Notes: generated by a model not told the origin, from the sequence alone. A DNA stretch of 64,000 nt from Paralvinella palmiformis (GCA_025642065.1 JAODUP010000573.1:753001-817000); one strand, 5' to 3'; shown: positions 23,801-34,258, counted from the first letter of the stretch. A program made the numbers and translations.

Positions 23801-24540
23801 AATCAGTATATTGTTTACCTTTAAACGCCATTTTCACTCTCTGGTAGTATGCAGCTCATTTACTAACCAGATAACAAGCACCTTCCAATATAGTATTTCT
23901 TGGATTCGACAGATGGCGCCATAGTTCAGTCATACTTTCACTTGTTTGTTTTTGTATGTTCCTCCTTTCGTCGGAGAACTGACACACCTCAGATGTCACT
24001 ATCGTTCACGATGATATTAACATCATTAAAACTGTTATATTACCTCCGATGAAATTCATTTATTTGTGATTCTACCTAAAATATACACGGTGTTCAATTT
24101 TCTGATACCCACCCAACACCATACTTAGATATGCACAAAAAACGACCAACAATAGAAACAAATTCTACTCTACCCACCATCCATATTTGTTCTATTGCTC
24201 AGACCCCATCATCCATGAATTATTAATAAAATTGCCGCCCGTGATTGTCGTATAGTTATAACTGGAACAGCCCTAAGCAAATGTCACCTCAATTAGTCAA
24301 GATTTTACCTGCTCCTGAACTGTCATAATAGTAATTATTATTAATAAAACAGTTACCTGTGTTTAATATGAAAGGCATAGATATAATTACATTCTTCAAA
24401 ACCTGCATATTTTAGTTATATATATATATAAATATTTGACCAAAACACAAGGTATATTCATGTTATAGATTATATAATATGTAATATCACTCACCAGCCA
24501 CTGAGACCATCGCCAACAAGATCAGTAACGGGTAATCCAT
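10468..24540 (-). CDS. Secreted mosaic protein gene: four C-type lectin domains, PAN, three sushi domains (3' end not in view)
   Basis: Sixteen exons could be read on the minus strand. Order: signal peptide (24495-24540), Cys-rich exon (15490-15582), CTLD1 (15368-14892), CTLD2 (14642-14172), CTLD3 (14053-13593), linker (13091-13041), PAN/apple (12921-12611), CTLD4 (12465-11461), sushi exons (11338-11156, 11030-10801, 10668-10468). Domain boundaries fall at phase-1 introns and each CTLD is split by a phase-2 intron just before the W-I-G-type strand, a regular pattern typical of shuffled extracellular modules. No membrane segment is seen, so the visible part is secreted. The last visible exon has a normal donor, so more exons lie left of 10468, perhaps beyond the window. 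Such proteins usually bind glycans or act in recognition; no ligand can be named. Lesions in CTLD3 and elsewhere suggest a decaying gene or allele. Confidence 0.75.
10801..11030 (-). CDS. Lectin gene exon 15: sushi domain 2, donor site missing
   Basis: Acceptor TTATTACAG at 11031-11032. It reads [46 protein letters not shown]: a complete sushi pattern (C, Y-x-C, C, W, C). Neighbouring exons need a phase-1 end, expected straight after the G of TGC-ATT-G, where CTAAGA stands in place of GTAAGA. There is no canonical donor; reading on gives a TGA at 10801-10803. Either a truncated product or exon skipping (which would keep the frame) results. Confidence 0.7.
11156..11338 (-). CDS. Lectin gene exon 14: sushi-like domain 1
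   Basis: Acceptor TTATTAG, donor GTAAAA; 183 bases, phase 1 to 1. It reads [47 protein letters not shown]. Sushi-like cysteine spacing, but the tryptophan before the last cysteine is missing. Confidence 0.7.
11461..12465 (-). CDS. Lectin gene exons 12-13: C-type lectin domain 4
   Basis: Exon 12 (12465-12312, phase 1 to 2, donor GTTAGT) reads [45 protein letters not shown]. Exon 13 (11669-11461, phase 2 to 1, donor GTATGT) reads [49 protein letters not shown]. Together they give the CTLD order C...E-A...C...W-I-S...W-x-x-N-Q-P...C-V...W...C...V-C. The long-loop calcium motif (EPN or QPD) is not intact: N-Q-P is present without the acidic residue, so sugar binding through calcium is doubtful. 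No lesions. Confidence 0.85.
12611..12921 (-). CDS. Lectin gene exons 10-11: PAN/apple domain
   Basis: Exon 10 (12921-12798, phase 1 to 2, donor GTAAGT) reads [37 protein letters not shown]. Exon 11 (12717-12611, acceptor CCCACAG) reads [20 protein letters not shown]. The C-x-x-x-C...F-x-C...Y...C-x-L-S order is that of PAN/apple modules, which bind proteins or carbohydrates. The exon 11 donor (A|GTATCT) is chosen because it gives the needed phase 1; it is not a strong site. Confidence 0.75.
13041..13091 (-). CDS. Lectin gene exon 9: short linker
   Basis: 51 bases, phase 1 to 1, acceptor TTTATTTAG, donor GTATGT. Encodes 17 residues with two cysteines ([14 protein letters not shown]) that may form the disulphide opening the PAN domain. 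Confidence 0.65.
13117..13203. repeat. 16-bp tandem repeat, about five copies, in intron
   Basis: Unit TGGAGTGTATGTGTAA, with one shortened copy. A GT-rich tract follows at 13319-13398. Confidence 0.9.
13593..14053 (-). pseudogene. Lectin gene exons 7-8: C-type lectin domain 3, decayed
   Basis: Exon 7 (14053-13880): [12 protein letters not shown], a stop (TGA, 14013-14015), [10 protein letters not shown], then after an 8-base A run the frame slips to [13 protein letters not shown], and after a 9-base G run (13938-13946) it slips again to [18 protein letters not shown], ending phase 2 at a GTTAGT donor. Exon 8 (13774-13593): a TGA at 13768-13770 stands where the CTLD tryptophan is expected (R-F-stop-S-G-I-S-D-G), then [29 protein letters not shown]. 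Removing one base from each homopolymer would give exactly the phase 1-to-2 length seen in the sister CTLD exons, so I read this as a lectin domain with two frameshifts and two nonsense codons. Homopolymer assembly errors could explain the shifts but not the stops. Confidence 0.7.
14172..14642 (-). CDS. Lectin gene exons 5-6: C-type lectin domain 2
   Basis: Exon 5 (14642-14474, phase 1 to 2, donor GTAAGT): [49 protein letters not shown]. Exon 6 (14380-14172, phase 2 to 1, donor GTAATT): [58 protein letters not shown]. All CTLD landmarks are present (C, C...L, W-T-G, W-x-D-G, W, C-V, W, C, F-Y-C). No EPN/QPD calcium motif, so it may not bind sugars in the classical way. No lesions. Confidence 0.85.
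14703..14855. repeat. (AT)n/(GT)n/(AT)n compound microsatellite in intron
   Basis: AT run, GT run at about 14758-14798, then a second AT run. It lies between CTLD1 and CTLD2 exons. Confidence 0.95.
14892..15368 (-). CDS. Lectin gene exons 3-4: C-type lectin domain 1
   Basis: Exon 3 starts at 15368 (acceptor CTGTAG, phase 1): [53 protein letters not shown]. Exon 4 (15076-14892, phase 2 to 1, donor GTAAGC): [50 protein letters not shown]. Clear CTLD landmarks. The end of exon 3 is unsettled: the frame meets TAG at 15188-15190 right at an AG|GTTATT junction that would be phase 0, while exon 4 needs phase 2. An in-frame alternative donor (CT|GTTACA, about 15206) would give phase 2 but shorten the domain by about five residues. 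Confidence 0.75.
15490..15582 (-). CDS. Lectin gene exon 2: short Cys-containing N-terminal segment
   Basis: 93 bases, phase 1 to 1, acceptor ATCCAG, donor GTAATA. Reads [31 protein letters not shown]: two cysteines 15 residues apart. Joined to exon 1 it follows the signal peptide directly. No family recognised. Confidence 0.65.
15583..16739. other. Intron 1, left part: no gene seen
   Basis: AT-rich. It holds one of several copies of a GTCACACTCYTTACA-like motif (16257, 16606). No exon of the lectin gene fits here. Confidence 0.5.
16740..17398 (-). pseudogene. Fragment of a lysine/arginine-rich protein, unrecognised family
   Basis: Reading right to left: from ATG at about 17387 the frame gives [38 protein letters not shown], a stop, then [19 protein letters not shown], then in other frames [46 protein letters not shown], and finally [20 protein letters not shown] with [12 protein letters not shown]. 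The first part is strongly basic and predicted helical; the S-P-K-N-P-x-x-x-R-P-x-T-R-K and S-P-G-A-W-S-x-x-x-x-H-x-I-K blocks look like conserved motifs. I have seen similar uncharacterised multi-copy proteins in invertebrates but cannot name one. Two stops and at least two frame changes: a relic inside the lectin gene's intron. Confidence 0.5.
17399..18862. other. Intron 1, middle: no gene seen
   Basis: AT-rich, with a short AT run at 18385-18404 and more copies of the GTCACACTCCTTACA-like motif (17694 reversed, 18068, 18245). Confidence 0.5.
19098..19266 (+). repeat. 5' LTR of the Mag-like element
   Basis: Matches 22525-22687 over its length: TGGTGGGCTCATT, TGAGTGAGTACGGT, GAGAGTTTTGTAGG, TCGACTGT, GAATACAAACAC and AAGATACAATG blocks in the same order, with scattered differences. 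Confidence 0.9.
22525..22687 (+). repeat. 3' LTR of the Mag-like element
   Basis: Pairs with 19098-19266; preceded by a polypurine tract, followed by TGGTC (22688-22692), which resembles GGGTC before the 5' LTR. Confidence 0.9.
23221..23395. repeat. ~27-bp imperfect tandem repeat, about six copies
   Basis: Copies share CGATAGACTNTATCTAGTTN followed by ATTATNCA, with drift between copies. Confidence 0.8.
23396..24494. other. Intron 1 end near the first exon: no gene seen
   Basis: AT-rich sequence with no supported frame; a short AT run at about 24417-24432. It belongs to the first intron of the lectin gene. Confidence 0.5.
24495..24540 (-). CDS. Lectin gene exon 1: start codon and signal peptide
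   Basis: ATG at 24540 in the context CACAAGATGG; reads [15 protein letters not shown], a short, strongly hydrophobic signal sequence, ending phase 1 at a GTGAGT donor. Joined to exon 2 at 15582 the cleavage region becomes V-S-V-A-A-T-N, a normal signal-peptidase site. This fixes the gene start. Confidence 0.75.
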
Positions 24541-24719
24541 CTTGTGATTACCGTTAAGTAGATACTATTAGCGTGGTCTGTTGACCAACTCAGCCAAAAA
24601 TGTCTTAAGATCTTCTTAATTATCAACAAAACAGATCCTAGTATTAGTTAGTCAGTTAAAGCGCACAATAGTCAGTCACTAGTTGCCGCCCGACATACTA
24701 CAGACTGGGATAGACGAGC

Positions 24720-24721
<2 letters not shown>

Positions 24722-24764
<43 letters not shown>

Positions 24765-24780
24765 ATGGGTTTGAGTGTCA

Positions 24781-24824
<44 letters not shown>
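24722..24824. repeat. (AT)n microsatellites upstream of the lectin gene
   Basis: Two AT runs (about 24722-24760 and 24782-24824) lie within 200-300 bases upstream of the start codon. Confidence 0.95.
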
Positions 24825-24827
<3 letters not shown>

Positions 24828-24984
24828 ATTTATGTTTTTGCAAACATTCTATCCGCGTGTTTGTTGATTAACGACGAGTTCGTTTATGAATAATTTATTT
24901 CTTTTTATTCATGTTTATCTTATCATTATTTTTCATTTTACATCACTCATCGAAATATAGCATATTTAAAGACACATGACAGAT

Positions 24985-26573
24985 AATAAATTTATATAGC
25001 ACCCTATATAACCTGTAAGAATGTTACTCTAAGGCGCTTGACAATAAATAATTCATATGGATGTAACAGATTTACATCTTTAAAAATACAGAATTATTTC
25101 CAGCCAAATACATAATATATTCAGTTAGTTTTATCTTCTTTTTGAAGGTATCAAGGGTCGTGCTCTTTCTGATGGGTAGTGGAAGATTGTTCCATAAGGT
25201 TGCAGCAGCCTTTCTGAAACATCTATTAGCGTATGTCACTCCACGTGTTGTTGGTACGGCTAATAATGTTCCAGACTCAAACCGTAGAGACCTTGTCGGC
25301 TGAGAGGGAACGACAAGTTCCTCTAAGTACTGAAGGGCAGTCCCTTAAAAGTTCACATCAAAATCTTGTTTTGCGACCTGTATATAACCAGAAGCCAATG
25401 CAGGGAGTTCAAGACTGGTGTTATATGTTCTCCTTTATGAGTGCGAGTGACTAACCTGGCAGAAGAATTCTGTACTTGGAAGACCATACAGGAGAGATCG
25501 CCGTAATCTAGCCGAGATGTTATCAGGGCGTGTGCCAGTGTTTATCAAGCATCCAATGTGATTTACCGCCTGATATGACCAATGTTGCGAATTTTGTAAT
25601 AACAGGCTTTGAATATTGCATTTACTTGCCTCTCCATGGTCAGGGATGTATCAAAATATACTCCTAAGTTCTACACTGACGATGCTACAGAAACAGTATT
25701 ATTACCTACCTGAAGCCGTAATTCCTCATTCATCCTAATCTGATGTTTTGGGTTAAAGATAATGAGCTCTATCTTTTCCTCGTTTAACTTAAGCATGTTT
25801 GCACTTATCCAAGTACTGATATCAGCGAAACAAGCTTCCAATTTCTTTGCAACGTCGGATTAAGTTGTTTTGGGCATGATCGCCATATAAACCTGGGTAT
25901 CATCTGCGTAATAGTGGTAGAGCAAATTAAGTCGGCTACTTATCGCACCAATTGGTTTTGGATACAAACAGTACCTACGTAGTCCAAGTACCGATCCTTG
26001 TTGCACCCCAAAATTCAGCCACTTACCTTCTGATGTTGTCATTCCTATGGCAACACAGTGAGATCTGTCACTCAGATAAGATTTGATTCAGGAGTGGGCA
26101 CTTCCGGTTACTCCAAACGAATGTTCAAGGCGCGTTTGAAGGATCTTGTGATCTATGACATCGAAAGCAGCAGATAAGTCAAGTAGAACTAATGCCGCCA
26201 TACACTTCCTATCTAAAGCTTCAGCAATGTCATGATGGACCTTCAGGAGCGCGGTCTCTGTAGAGTGACCGGTACGGTAAGCTGACTGAAGATTATAATG
26301 CAGTCTGTGACTACTCAAATGGGTCTCCAATCGCTTAGCAAGCAGCTTCTCCAGGATCCTCGACAAGAAAGGCAGATTCGACCCTGGGCGGTATTTTTTC
26401 AATACCTCTTTATCCAGATTTGGCTTCTTCAGCAGTGGTCCAATACAGGCCTTTTTGAAAGAAAGCGGAACCTTGGACTCCACCCGTGATTTGTTTATAA
26501 TAACCGTAATCAAAGGCAGTAGGTATTCCAGCACTTCTTTCAACAGGTATGTAGGTAATGGGTCTAGTAATTT
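24985..26573 (-). mobile_element. 5'-truncated L2-like LINE
   Basis: On the minus strand from 26573: LLDPLPTYLLKEVLEYLLPL, KKACIGPLLKKPNLDKEVLK, FLSRILEKLLAKRLETHL, QSAYRTGHSTETALLKVHHD, ALVLLDLSAAFDVIDHKIL, then after a stop VQQGSVLGLRRY, the catalytic Y-A-D-D box (25899-25910), KLEACFADISTWISANMLKL, LGVYFDTSLTM, then in broken frames LITSRLDYGD, QNSSARLVTRTHKGEHITPV, LNSLHWL. The 3' end has GGTGCTATATAAATTTATTA, the usual L2-type tail. Reverse-transcriptase motifs from the finger to the thumb are visible, but stops and shifts inactivate it. It begins in a (GT)n tract at 26574-26610. Confidence 0.9.
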
Positions 26574-26612
26574 GTGTGTGTGTGTGTGTGTGTGCATGTG
26601 TGTGTGTGTGTA
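26574..26612. repeat. (GT)n microsatellite
   Basis: Interrupted GT run abutting the truncated 5' end of the L2-like LINE. Confidence 0.95.
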
Positions 26613-26814
26613 ACTCCCTGTTTGCTATGAACATATCGAGAACATTAAGAGTTTACCCTGAATATTATTATTATTAATATTAGCTGTTACTGAATTCAGC
26701 AAACTGTTTCATGTGTGAACTGTAGTATTTTGACGATACTACTATCGAGACAGTGTTTATATACGAATATAAATAAAAACAGCCAACAGGTGGCAGCTCT
26801 TGTTGTCGAATGCT

Positions 26815-26885
26815 TGTCTGACTTTGATGGTTGATGTTTTCCGGACGCTTTTGTGCACATAATAAGATAAATGGGCTATTTTCTG
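26815..26885 (-). mobile_element. SINE fragment related to the copy at 31160-31357
   Basis: TTGATGTTTTCCGGACGCTT followed by TTGTGCACAT and ATAAATGGG matches, with drift, 31180-31229 (TTGACGTTTTACGGCCACTT, TTGTGTTCAT, CTAAATGG). Confidence 0.5.
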
Positions 26886-26928
26886 AGAATAAATATCTTC
26901 GTTCTATCTCTACTCCAATTTTACTTCA

Positions 26929-27082
26929 ATGTGACTGTAATTTCGATGGATGTCATGTGACTGTAGTGTTGTTAGACGTCATGTGACTGTAGGCGTGATT
27001 GACGTCATGTGACTGTAAGTTTGGTGGACGTCATGTGACTATAGGTTTTATTGACGTCTTGTGACAGTAATTTCGGTGGATG
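26929..27082. repeat. 26-bp tandem repeat, six copies, with GACGTCATGTGAC core
   Basis: Copies start at 26929, 26955, 26981, 27007, 27033, 27059. Each contains ATGTGACTGTA and most end GACGTC, so junctions create GACGTCATGTGAC; one has the full TGACGTCA palindrome. Confidence 0.9.
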
Positions 27083-28186
27083 TTAGTATTAGTGATGTGG
27101 AATATAATGTTATTAGTATACACTATCTTATCTATCAAGATAACACTAGGTCTACTTCACATGTTTTCATCATCATCATCATTTTCATCATCAACATTCA
27201 TGAAAGATTGTATAATTACGATATAATGCAGTTTTTTATTAAATAATTCAAACATTTTCAATACAACTACGATCATTATATATTGTCCATTATATAATGT
27301 CCATAAAATAATATACATCATAAAATCAAATCTATAAGAATTATAATTGTAATAATTTATTTATTTATTTTTCTATAGGAAGATCATCTCTATGTTTATC
27401 ATTATAATCTGCTACATCATCATCATCATCATAAGTACTGCGTAAACATACATATTTGTATCCATAAATATACTGCAGGTTATACGTCAATTATTATTAC
27501 CATTAACCTCTACAATTATATGTATCACTCCATCTTTCGAATAAGTTACAACAACAGTAATAATAATAATAATAATAATTATAATCACCTCCCGACAGCA
27601 TATAAAATTCAAAAAGCTAGTTCATATTTATCGGCAGGTAATACTCGTAGTCTAATTGATAGTGAAGCTAGTAACAGACTTCTAGTACTTCGATTCAAAA
27701 CTTTCACTTGTCCTCATTATCTTTGAGAGTTACTGAGCCCATTTAGACTATCATTTGTATATAAAAGTGGACGTAAAACAGCAACATTAACATTTATATT
27801 TATTATGGCAGACGACAACTCACATTCTAATATTTACAACACTTGTACACAGTTTGTTATTTACTCTTGATGTCTTACAAAAGTAAGTTTAGAACATAAT
27901 ATGTTTTGCTGTTTGCCATTTGTAACGTACTCGGATACTCCTCATGAATCCCGAAGAGAATAACAGAATGTTATCATAATCTGGTATTTGATCCAGAACA
28001 AACTCAATATATCTGCTAGGGTGAGAAAGGATTTCTATGAGTAAATATCAAGATCACATAACCTTCAATATTCTGCAACGATTCCTATAAATAAAACTAA
28101 CACCATCTATATACACAGACTTCCGGGTTATCGTATCACTAATCTTCCTTAACAGACATCTATCAGTTACTCAAACTATAAGCCAT
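27083..28186. other. No gene seen; region downstream of the receptor gene
   Basis: AT-rich with short CAT and AAT runs. It lies 3' of the receptor stop codon and probably includes its 3' UTR, whose end I could not place. Confidence 0.5.
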
Positions 28187-28606
28187 TCAGAAATAAGTTA
28201 TCGTTGAATCGCCTACGTAGCCGCTGTTATCGTATAAATAGTCCATGTTTTGCCAGGCAAAGCTATCCCAGTCGAAATTTGGTGGCTTAGCTGAGGCGGG
28301 TAACTGGAACGAATATCCGGGCAAGGAGAGTCTGGAATGTTCGGTCATCATAGCTCCAGAATCCTGGCTTATTCCGGTACCAATGGGATCCCGAAGGTGA
28401 TCGACTTGTTGACTACATGTTGTGTACAATGTCGGTGCTTCAGGATCGCGGGTCGCCTCCCGGTGTAGAGTGACTGGAGTGTCTGGCTGGAATCCAGAAT
28501 TTACTTCAGAATATTCTCTAGATGTGGATACGTATTTCGAGAAGGATGATTGGTCACCATGTCTATGGATCTCACGACTCGTGCTCTCCGTCTCGTAGAC
28601 TTGTCT
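28187..28606 (-). CDS. Receptor exon 26: cytoplasmic tail and stop
   Basis: Acceptor CATTCAG at 28607-28608, phase 0; 139 codons and TAA. It begins RQVYETESTSREIHRHG and ends YDNSGYVGDSTITYF. Rich in Ser/Thr, Tyr and Asp. The last four residues I-T-Y-F fit a class I PDZ ligand (Thr at -2, hydrophobic at 0). It is placed as the tail because it is the next phase-0 exon downstream of the exon after TM7 and has a stop codon; a 4.3-kb intron separates them. Confidence 0.7.
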   Translation of the reverse strand, partial: RQVYETESTSREIHRHGDQSSFSKYVSTSREYSEVNSGFQPDTPVTLHREATRDPEAPTLYTTCSQQVDHLRDPIGTGISQDSGAMMTEHSRLSLPGYSFQLPASAKPPNFDWDSFAWQNMDYLYDNSGYVGDSTITYF

Positions 28607-29479
28607 CTGAATGACATAAATACTAAATATTTATTTATTTATTTATTGAGTCAATACGACCTCTCATAATGTGTTCGTGTTAGCTGAGATTCTACTGTAA
28701 AAATGTCAATAATATAATAATACAATATTATAATGATATAATAATATATTATTATAAATAATAACATAATATGCTTATATTTGTTTCTGCTTTAAAATAA
28801 TATATTAAGTTTGACCATTCGTGTACAACGCAATATGTATCAATAGGATGTGAGTGTGGCAAACTAAAAGACGAAATGATTTGGGTTCAAACCGAGCAAA
28901 CTACATTACGCTATGCCATCCCCAACTGTGCAAACCGCTTGGTAGGACGAGCTGGATAAATGCTGTGAATTATTGCTATAGATAATATTTGTGGATTATT
29001 ACTGTGGATTACTGATGTTGCATTAAATAGCATCAATATATTCCACGGGATACAGTGGAATCTGCATAAGGAGGTCACCCTTGATCAGACGAGTAACTTG
29101 ATTGGATGTACTCCTGGTCAGATTGTGCATATCACAGACCTAAACCACTTCAGTCGGATTAGACAGGTGGTTCCTGTATACAGCTTTAAAAGGTTTAATT
29201 GTTTAAATATCAGAGACAACATACGAAGTCAGTAGATTAGCTATAAAACATTATATTAGTGGTAATACCTTATAAATAGAACAAACCACAATTTTATCTA
29301 GTAATTTAATTTAAAACATAATTATAATATATATTAATATAGAGATATAACTTATTCTGTAACACTGTTTTCTAACCCCAAAGTGTTAGTTACCAGATTG
29401 CACTTACCCTGCTAGCAGTACTTATCTCATGAGCCTTATGATATTAGCAATAATACTCCTATCACTCAACAGCAGTATT

Positions 29480-29518
<39 letters not shown>

Positions 29519-30831
29519 TATACATGCCTTCACCGCAGTTACCCTACCAATAATACATACCCTACCACAGAATATTCTTATTATGCCGAAGATACGTTAT
29601 ATATAATACTTAACCACCACAGTTACCATATCAGGATTACTTATCCTGTCACAGTTACCCTATCAATGATATTTATCCTAACAATAATACTTCCCCCACA
29701 ATCTACGTTAGCAGTAATACATATATTATTACAGTTTATCATCGAGACTCCACAACATAAACAGTATCAACAATACCTACATCATCAGAGTTACTCTATC
29801 AACAATACCTACATCATCAGAGTTACTCTATCAGCAATACTTGCACTGCCACAGTTACAATTTAAACAATCCTTACCCCCACCACAAGTATAATAAAAGA
29901 TGTTAAAAAAGGAGAAACCAGAGGCCATTTAACGGAGTTGTACCGTGATAACCCAAGTAAGATATGTATGCAAAACTCCAATAAGAAATTTAAACGAGCA
30001 ACATTATTTATCGGTGAAAACAATCTTTAACAAATGAGTTTCAGCATAAATTAAAACTTTCCAAGTGAGACCACATTTCTAATTTCCGCCAGCAAACTGC
30101 TCCACAAAGTCGGAGGTTCCTACACACAATACACAATCGCCATATATAGCATTTACTCTATTAATAATATATAACCCACCACAGTTATACTATCAACAAT
30201 ACATATCCCACCATAGTGATGTGATCAACAACACCTACGCCGCCACAGTTATACCATCAACAACACTACACATTTACCCGATCTATAATACTTACTCTAC
30301 CAAATTTACCCTCTGAATAACACCCCACGACAATTACCCTATCAACAACACTTACCCTATCATGAGTACCCTATCAACAACGCTTAACAGCCCACATTTA
30401 CACACTTTCGACAACAGTCGCCCCATCACATTTATCCTATTAGCAACACTTACCTCGCCACCTTTACCCTATACGTAATGATATATTTGTGCTATATAAT
30501 AGTGTACACCCATCTCTAGTGGTTAACACACACACACACACACACACACACATATTATACCACATGACCATTGTACAGGAGTACAGAAATACTTGTTTAA
30601 TAATAATCAGTTCATGTTCAAGACTGTGTTATGGACACACACTTCCATACATACACAACGGTACATCCAACATTACACTATCAGCAACACTTACCCTATC
30701 ACTAGAACTATACATTTTTGACTTTCCACATGAATTCATTAGGGCTATAACCTGTAATAATAAAATGATAAACAGCTTAATACATGTCACCATCACCATC
30801 ATCATCATCATCATCACACACACACGCACTT

Positions 30832-30886
<55 letters not shown>

Positions 30887-33276
30887 TGTTACTCCAGCAG
30901 ACATCTCCATGGGTATTTAGCAGCGGACAGAGTTTTTTCCCATATTATGAGTAATTAGATTACACTGATATAGGAAATTTGTTAAATGTATAGCTATTAT
31001 AATCCCAACGTGTCATTCGCAGTATCGGAGATCTGCCTGAAATCCGCTGTTCTCGACCATGGGTCAAATAGATCAAGTGGATAGGCGCTTTATTTAGATC
31101 CCACCACATCTAACTACATATACCTAGGGACGCTAAATTAGGCGTGAATGAACGTTCACCTTGAACGTATGATGATGATGATTGACGTTTTACGGCCACT
31201 TTTGTGTTCATGGTAGGCTAAATGGACCGAGCGACCTCCAAAGGTAATGAAACGAACTCAAAGATGAAACAACCATTAGATATGCCCACGCCGAGATTCG
31301 AACACGGGTGGTAGTGATTTATGATTCCATACGCTACCGCTAGACCACGGAGACGCCCTTATGAGGATTAGCTAGTCCAGTAATAATCCATTGTACAGCA
31401 TTGATACTTAGTTTTTTGAGCTAAGTCACTTCCCTGCTACTATATATATAGGTAGTGTGCAAGACACAACGTTAGCATGTATTCAACTTAAACTGTTATG
31501 TTGTTTAGCGCGCCGAGAGGTCATGACAGGCAACAATGTTCGTCCTGATCGGTTAACAACTTGGCGATGTCGGTAGTGCACACGACACACCTTTGTTTTG
31601 TGTTCCACTGAAACTGTTATGTTAGTAGGCGCGCCCAGAGCCCATAAAAGAGGATAGTCTTTCTTCCCGATCAAACAACAATTTAGCGACGCCGAACCTG
31701 TCGGACTATTCGAACCCAGAATGGAGCTGAGATCACCATCTAAAAATGTTTTATGTATAGGTTACCTTTGAGCCACAGCAAATTCTGAATGTAAACTGTG
31801 ACGTCAAAATATGTATCTTGTATATATGTTAACTTACTTTTGAACGCGTTGTAAAGGTGTCCTTCCATTTGTCAGACAGTTTGGGGTAGGACAACTTCCC
31901 ACTACCCTCCCTTTATAATTGGATATGTCCACACTCACAATAACACGTTGTTGTTTTTATGTGTCATTGTTGATATTAACTAGAAGGATTAACTAAGTTG
32001 GCTTCCTCAATTAAATACTTCATGTTCACTATACACTATACACCCTACACTATACACTATACACTATACACCCTACACTATACACCCTACACTATACACT
32101 TATCATTATAACAAACAAGGATTAATCAATTAAGTTGTTGTAAGTAAAGATATTAACTATATTGGCTTCCTCAATATATAATTGTTAACTATACACTATA
32201 CACTATACGCCTATTATTATGTTGGCTTCCTCAATTACAATTAAACGTTATTGTAAGTGTACATATATACTATATATAGTGACTTGGACACAACTGCTAT
32301 AGCATCACTATGGCTAGTTTATAACACGTAGAGTATGAGACTTCTTCGAGGGGAACACTCCCAAGTTATTTTCTAAGATTACACATTTAATAAGAATGCC
32401 GTTGGAACGTGTAATGAATTATCTTATCATTCTGTTTTGGGATTGGTCCATTAATGAGCAAAAGATAAAGGGAAGGGGATTATGTGTGCACTGAACCGTA
32501 TAATGTGTGGATTATAAGCTGTCTGACAAATGGGAGTAAACCGTTGTAAACTGCGAGCTGTGGTGTCAAATAGTACTTTTTTTACTTGCTTAGGCTGTTT
32601 GTGCATAGCCTACAGGAACCTGCGGGTGTGACATATTCGTCGCATATGAAAAGCGAATTAGCTGGGCCCCACAGACTGATGAGTAGCCCAGACGCATGTG
32701 TAAGTCTACGCATGTATTTATCGATATGTGGAAATATAGAACATTTTATATTTATAAGACGTATATATAGTTTTATGTAGAATTAGATTTATGGAGGTAG
32801 AGTTCTCGGACAATGTTTAGATATGTTGTAGTTCTGTGCCTGTACCTCTCTATGTGTATCTTAAAAGACCCATATCTCGACGTGCGCGCGTGTGTGTGTG
32901 TGTGTGTGCGTGCGTGTGTTTACATATGATACATACCTTTTTGTTTAAGATACAGTGGAAGATAAAGATGAAGAATCCCTGAAAGACAAACATCCGTACA
33001 AGTAAGTCGTTGGTCATGTAATTGTAATTATTAAAATTGTGTTTAATAAACATTTAGGACGAATTTGTTATTTCGATAATACAATTGACCTGTAGAGTAG
33101 CTAATATAGTGAAGACGTAAAGAAATGCGATGGTTATATTGGGCTGGGCATCAGTCAGCGTAAAAATCCCGAATATCCACGTAATACCCAGAACGGGACA
33201 TAAGACCATTAGGTTCCAAACACCATCTCTGTTAGTAATTAGAAAATACATGTCTGTTATGTTCACATCAATGTTA

Positions 33277-33316
<40 letters not shown>

Positions 33317-34115
33317 CTGGATGGTTAGTGACCTATTCGATACTATCGCCCGTCTTGACGTCACTGGAAGTAAAAGTTACCATTTTGTTTGAGTTCCTAT
33401 ACGATTGTATGTGTTTTAGGTCGATGTGTGTATATAAAATAGCAGATTATGGTATTGTGTTGTGCTTTTAGATGCTTACATCGAGCATCTGCCAAACTAT
33501 TTATAGTAAATGGGATAGCATTCCATACGTTCGTATTTTCATAAGTTTCGTACATTTCACAATTTAAACAAACTATTTGGTGGTTAATGCTACATTGACT
33601 GGGTTTTTATTTGATTTTGACTAGCGTAGAATCAGGATTCATCACGATATCCTTGTAGAATTAGAAATACCTATATTTTACCCTGGCGAAGCAAACGCTG
33701 TAGCTGGAATTGTAAACCAGGTAAGGATAATCAAAATATATCGTTTTAATACAACATTCATGAAAGTTTTGATTTGGTACAGTAGATTCGCTATATGTAT
33801 GTATATATATATATTTTATAATAAAAAATATATATTTAAATACTAACTATTTCTATATGTTAAATAAATGTAAAATTAAGAAATACTAAAACCAATTTTG
33901 TATCCCACAAAATAAAAGTCAAAGCATTATTGTACAAAGACAGGTCTACTGTTATATGCTTCTGTATGTTACGTCACGGTAATTGAGGTCTAGAGGTTTA
34001 TAATACTAGTAGTTAATTTCGAGTACAGTTTTGATGATGCTAAACGTTCTTGCTAAGCGCTAATATAAACATGGCGGCCCAGTGACGTCAACTAAACACA
34101 GCCACCCACCATAGA

Positions 34116-34163
<48 letters not shown>

Positions 34164-34258
34164 AGATTCCGTACTACGGGTTTTACTGTCACTTTAGTAA
34201 ATAATTATCTGTAATGTATGGATCTATACCCGCAAGAATCCACGATTTTACGCATGAG

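Noticed and set aside
29429..29893. 154-codon frame
   Set aside because: Produced by a TA run and a degenerate minisatellite; no start context or splice evidence.
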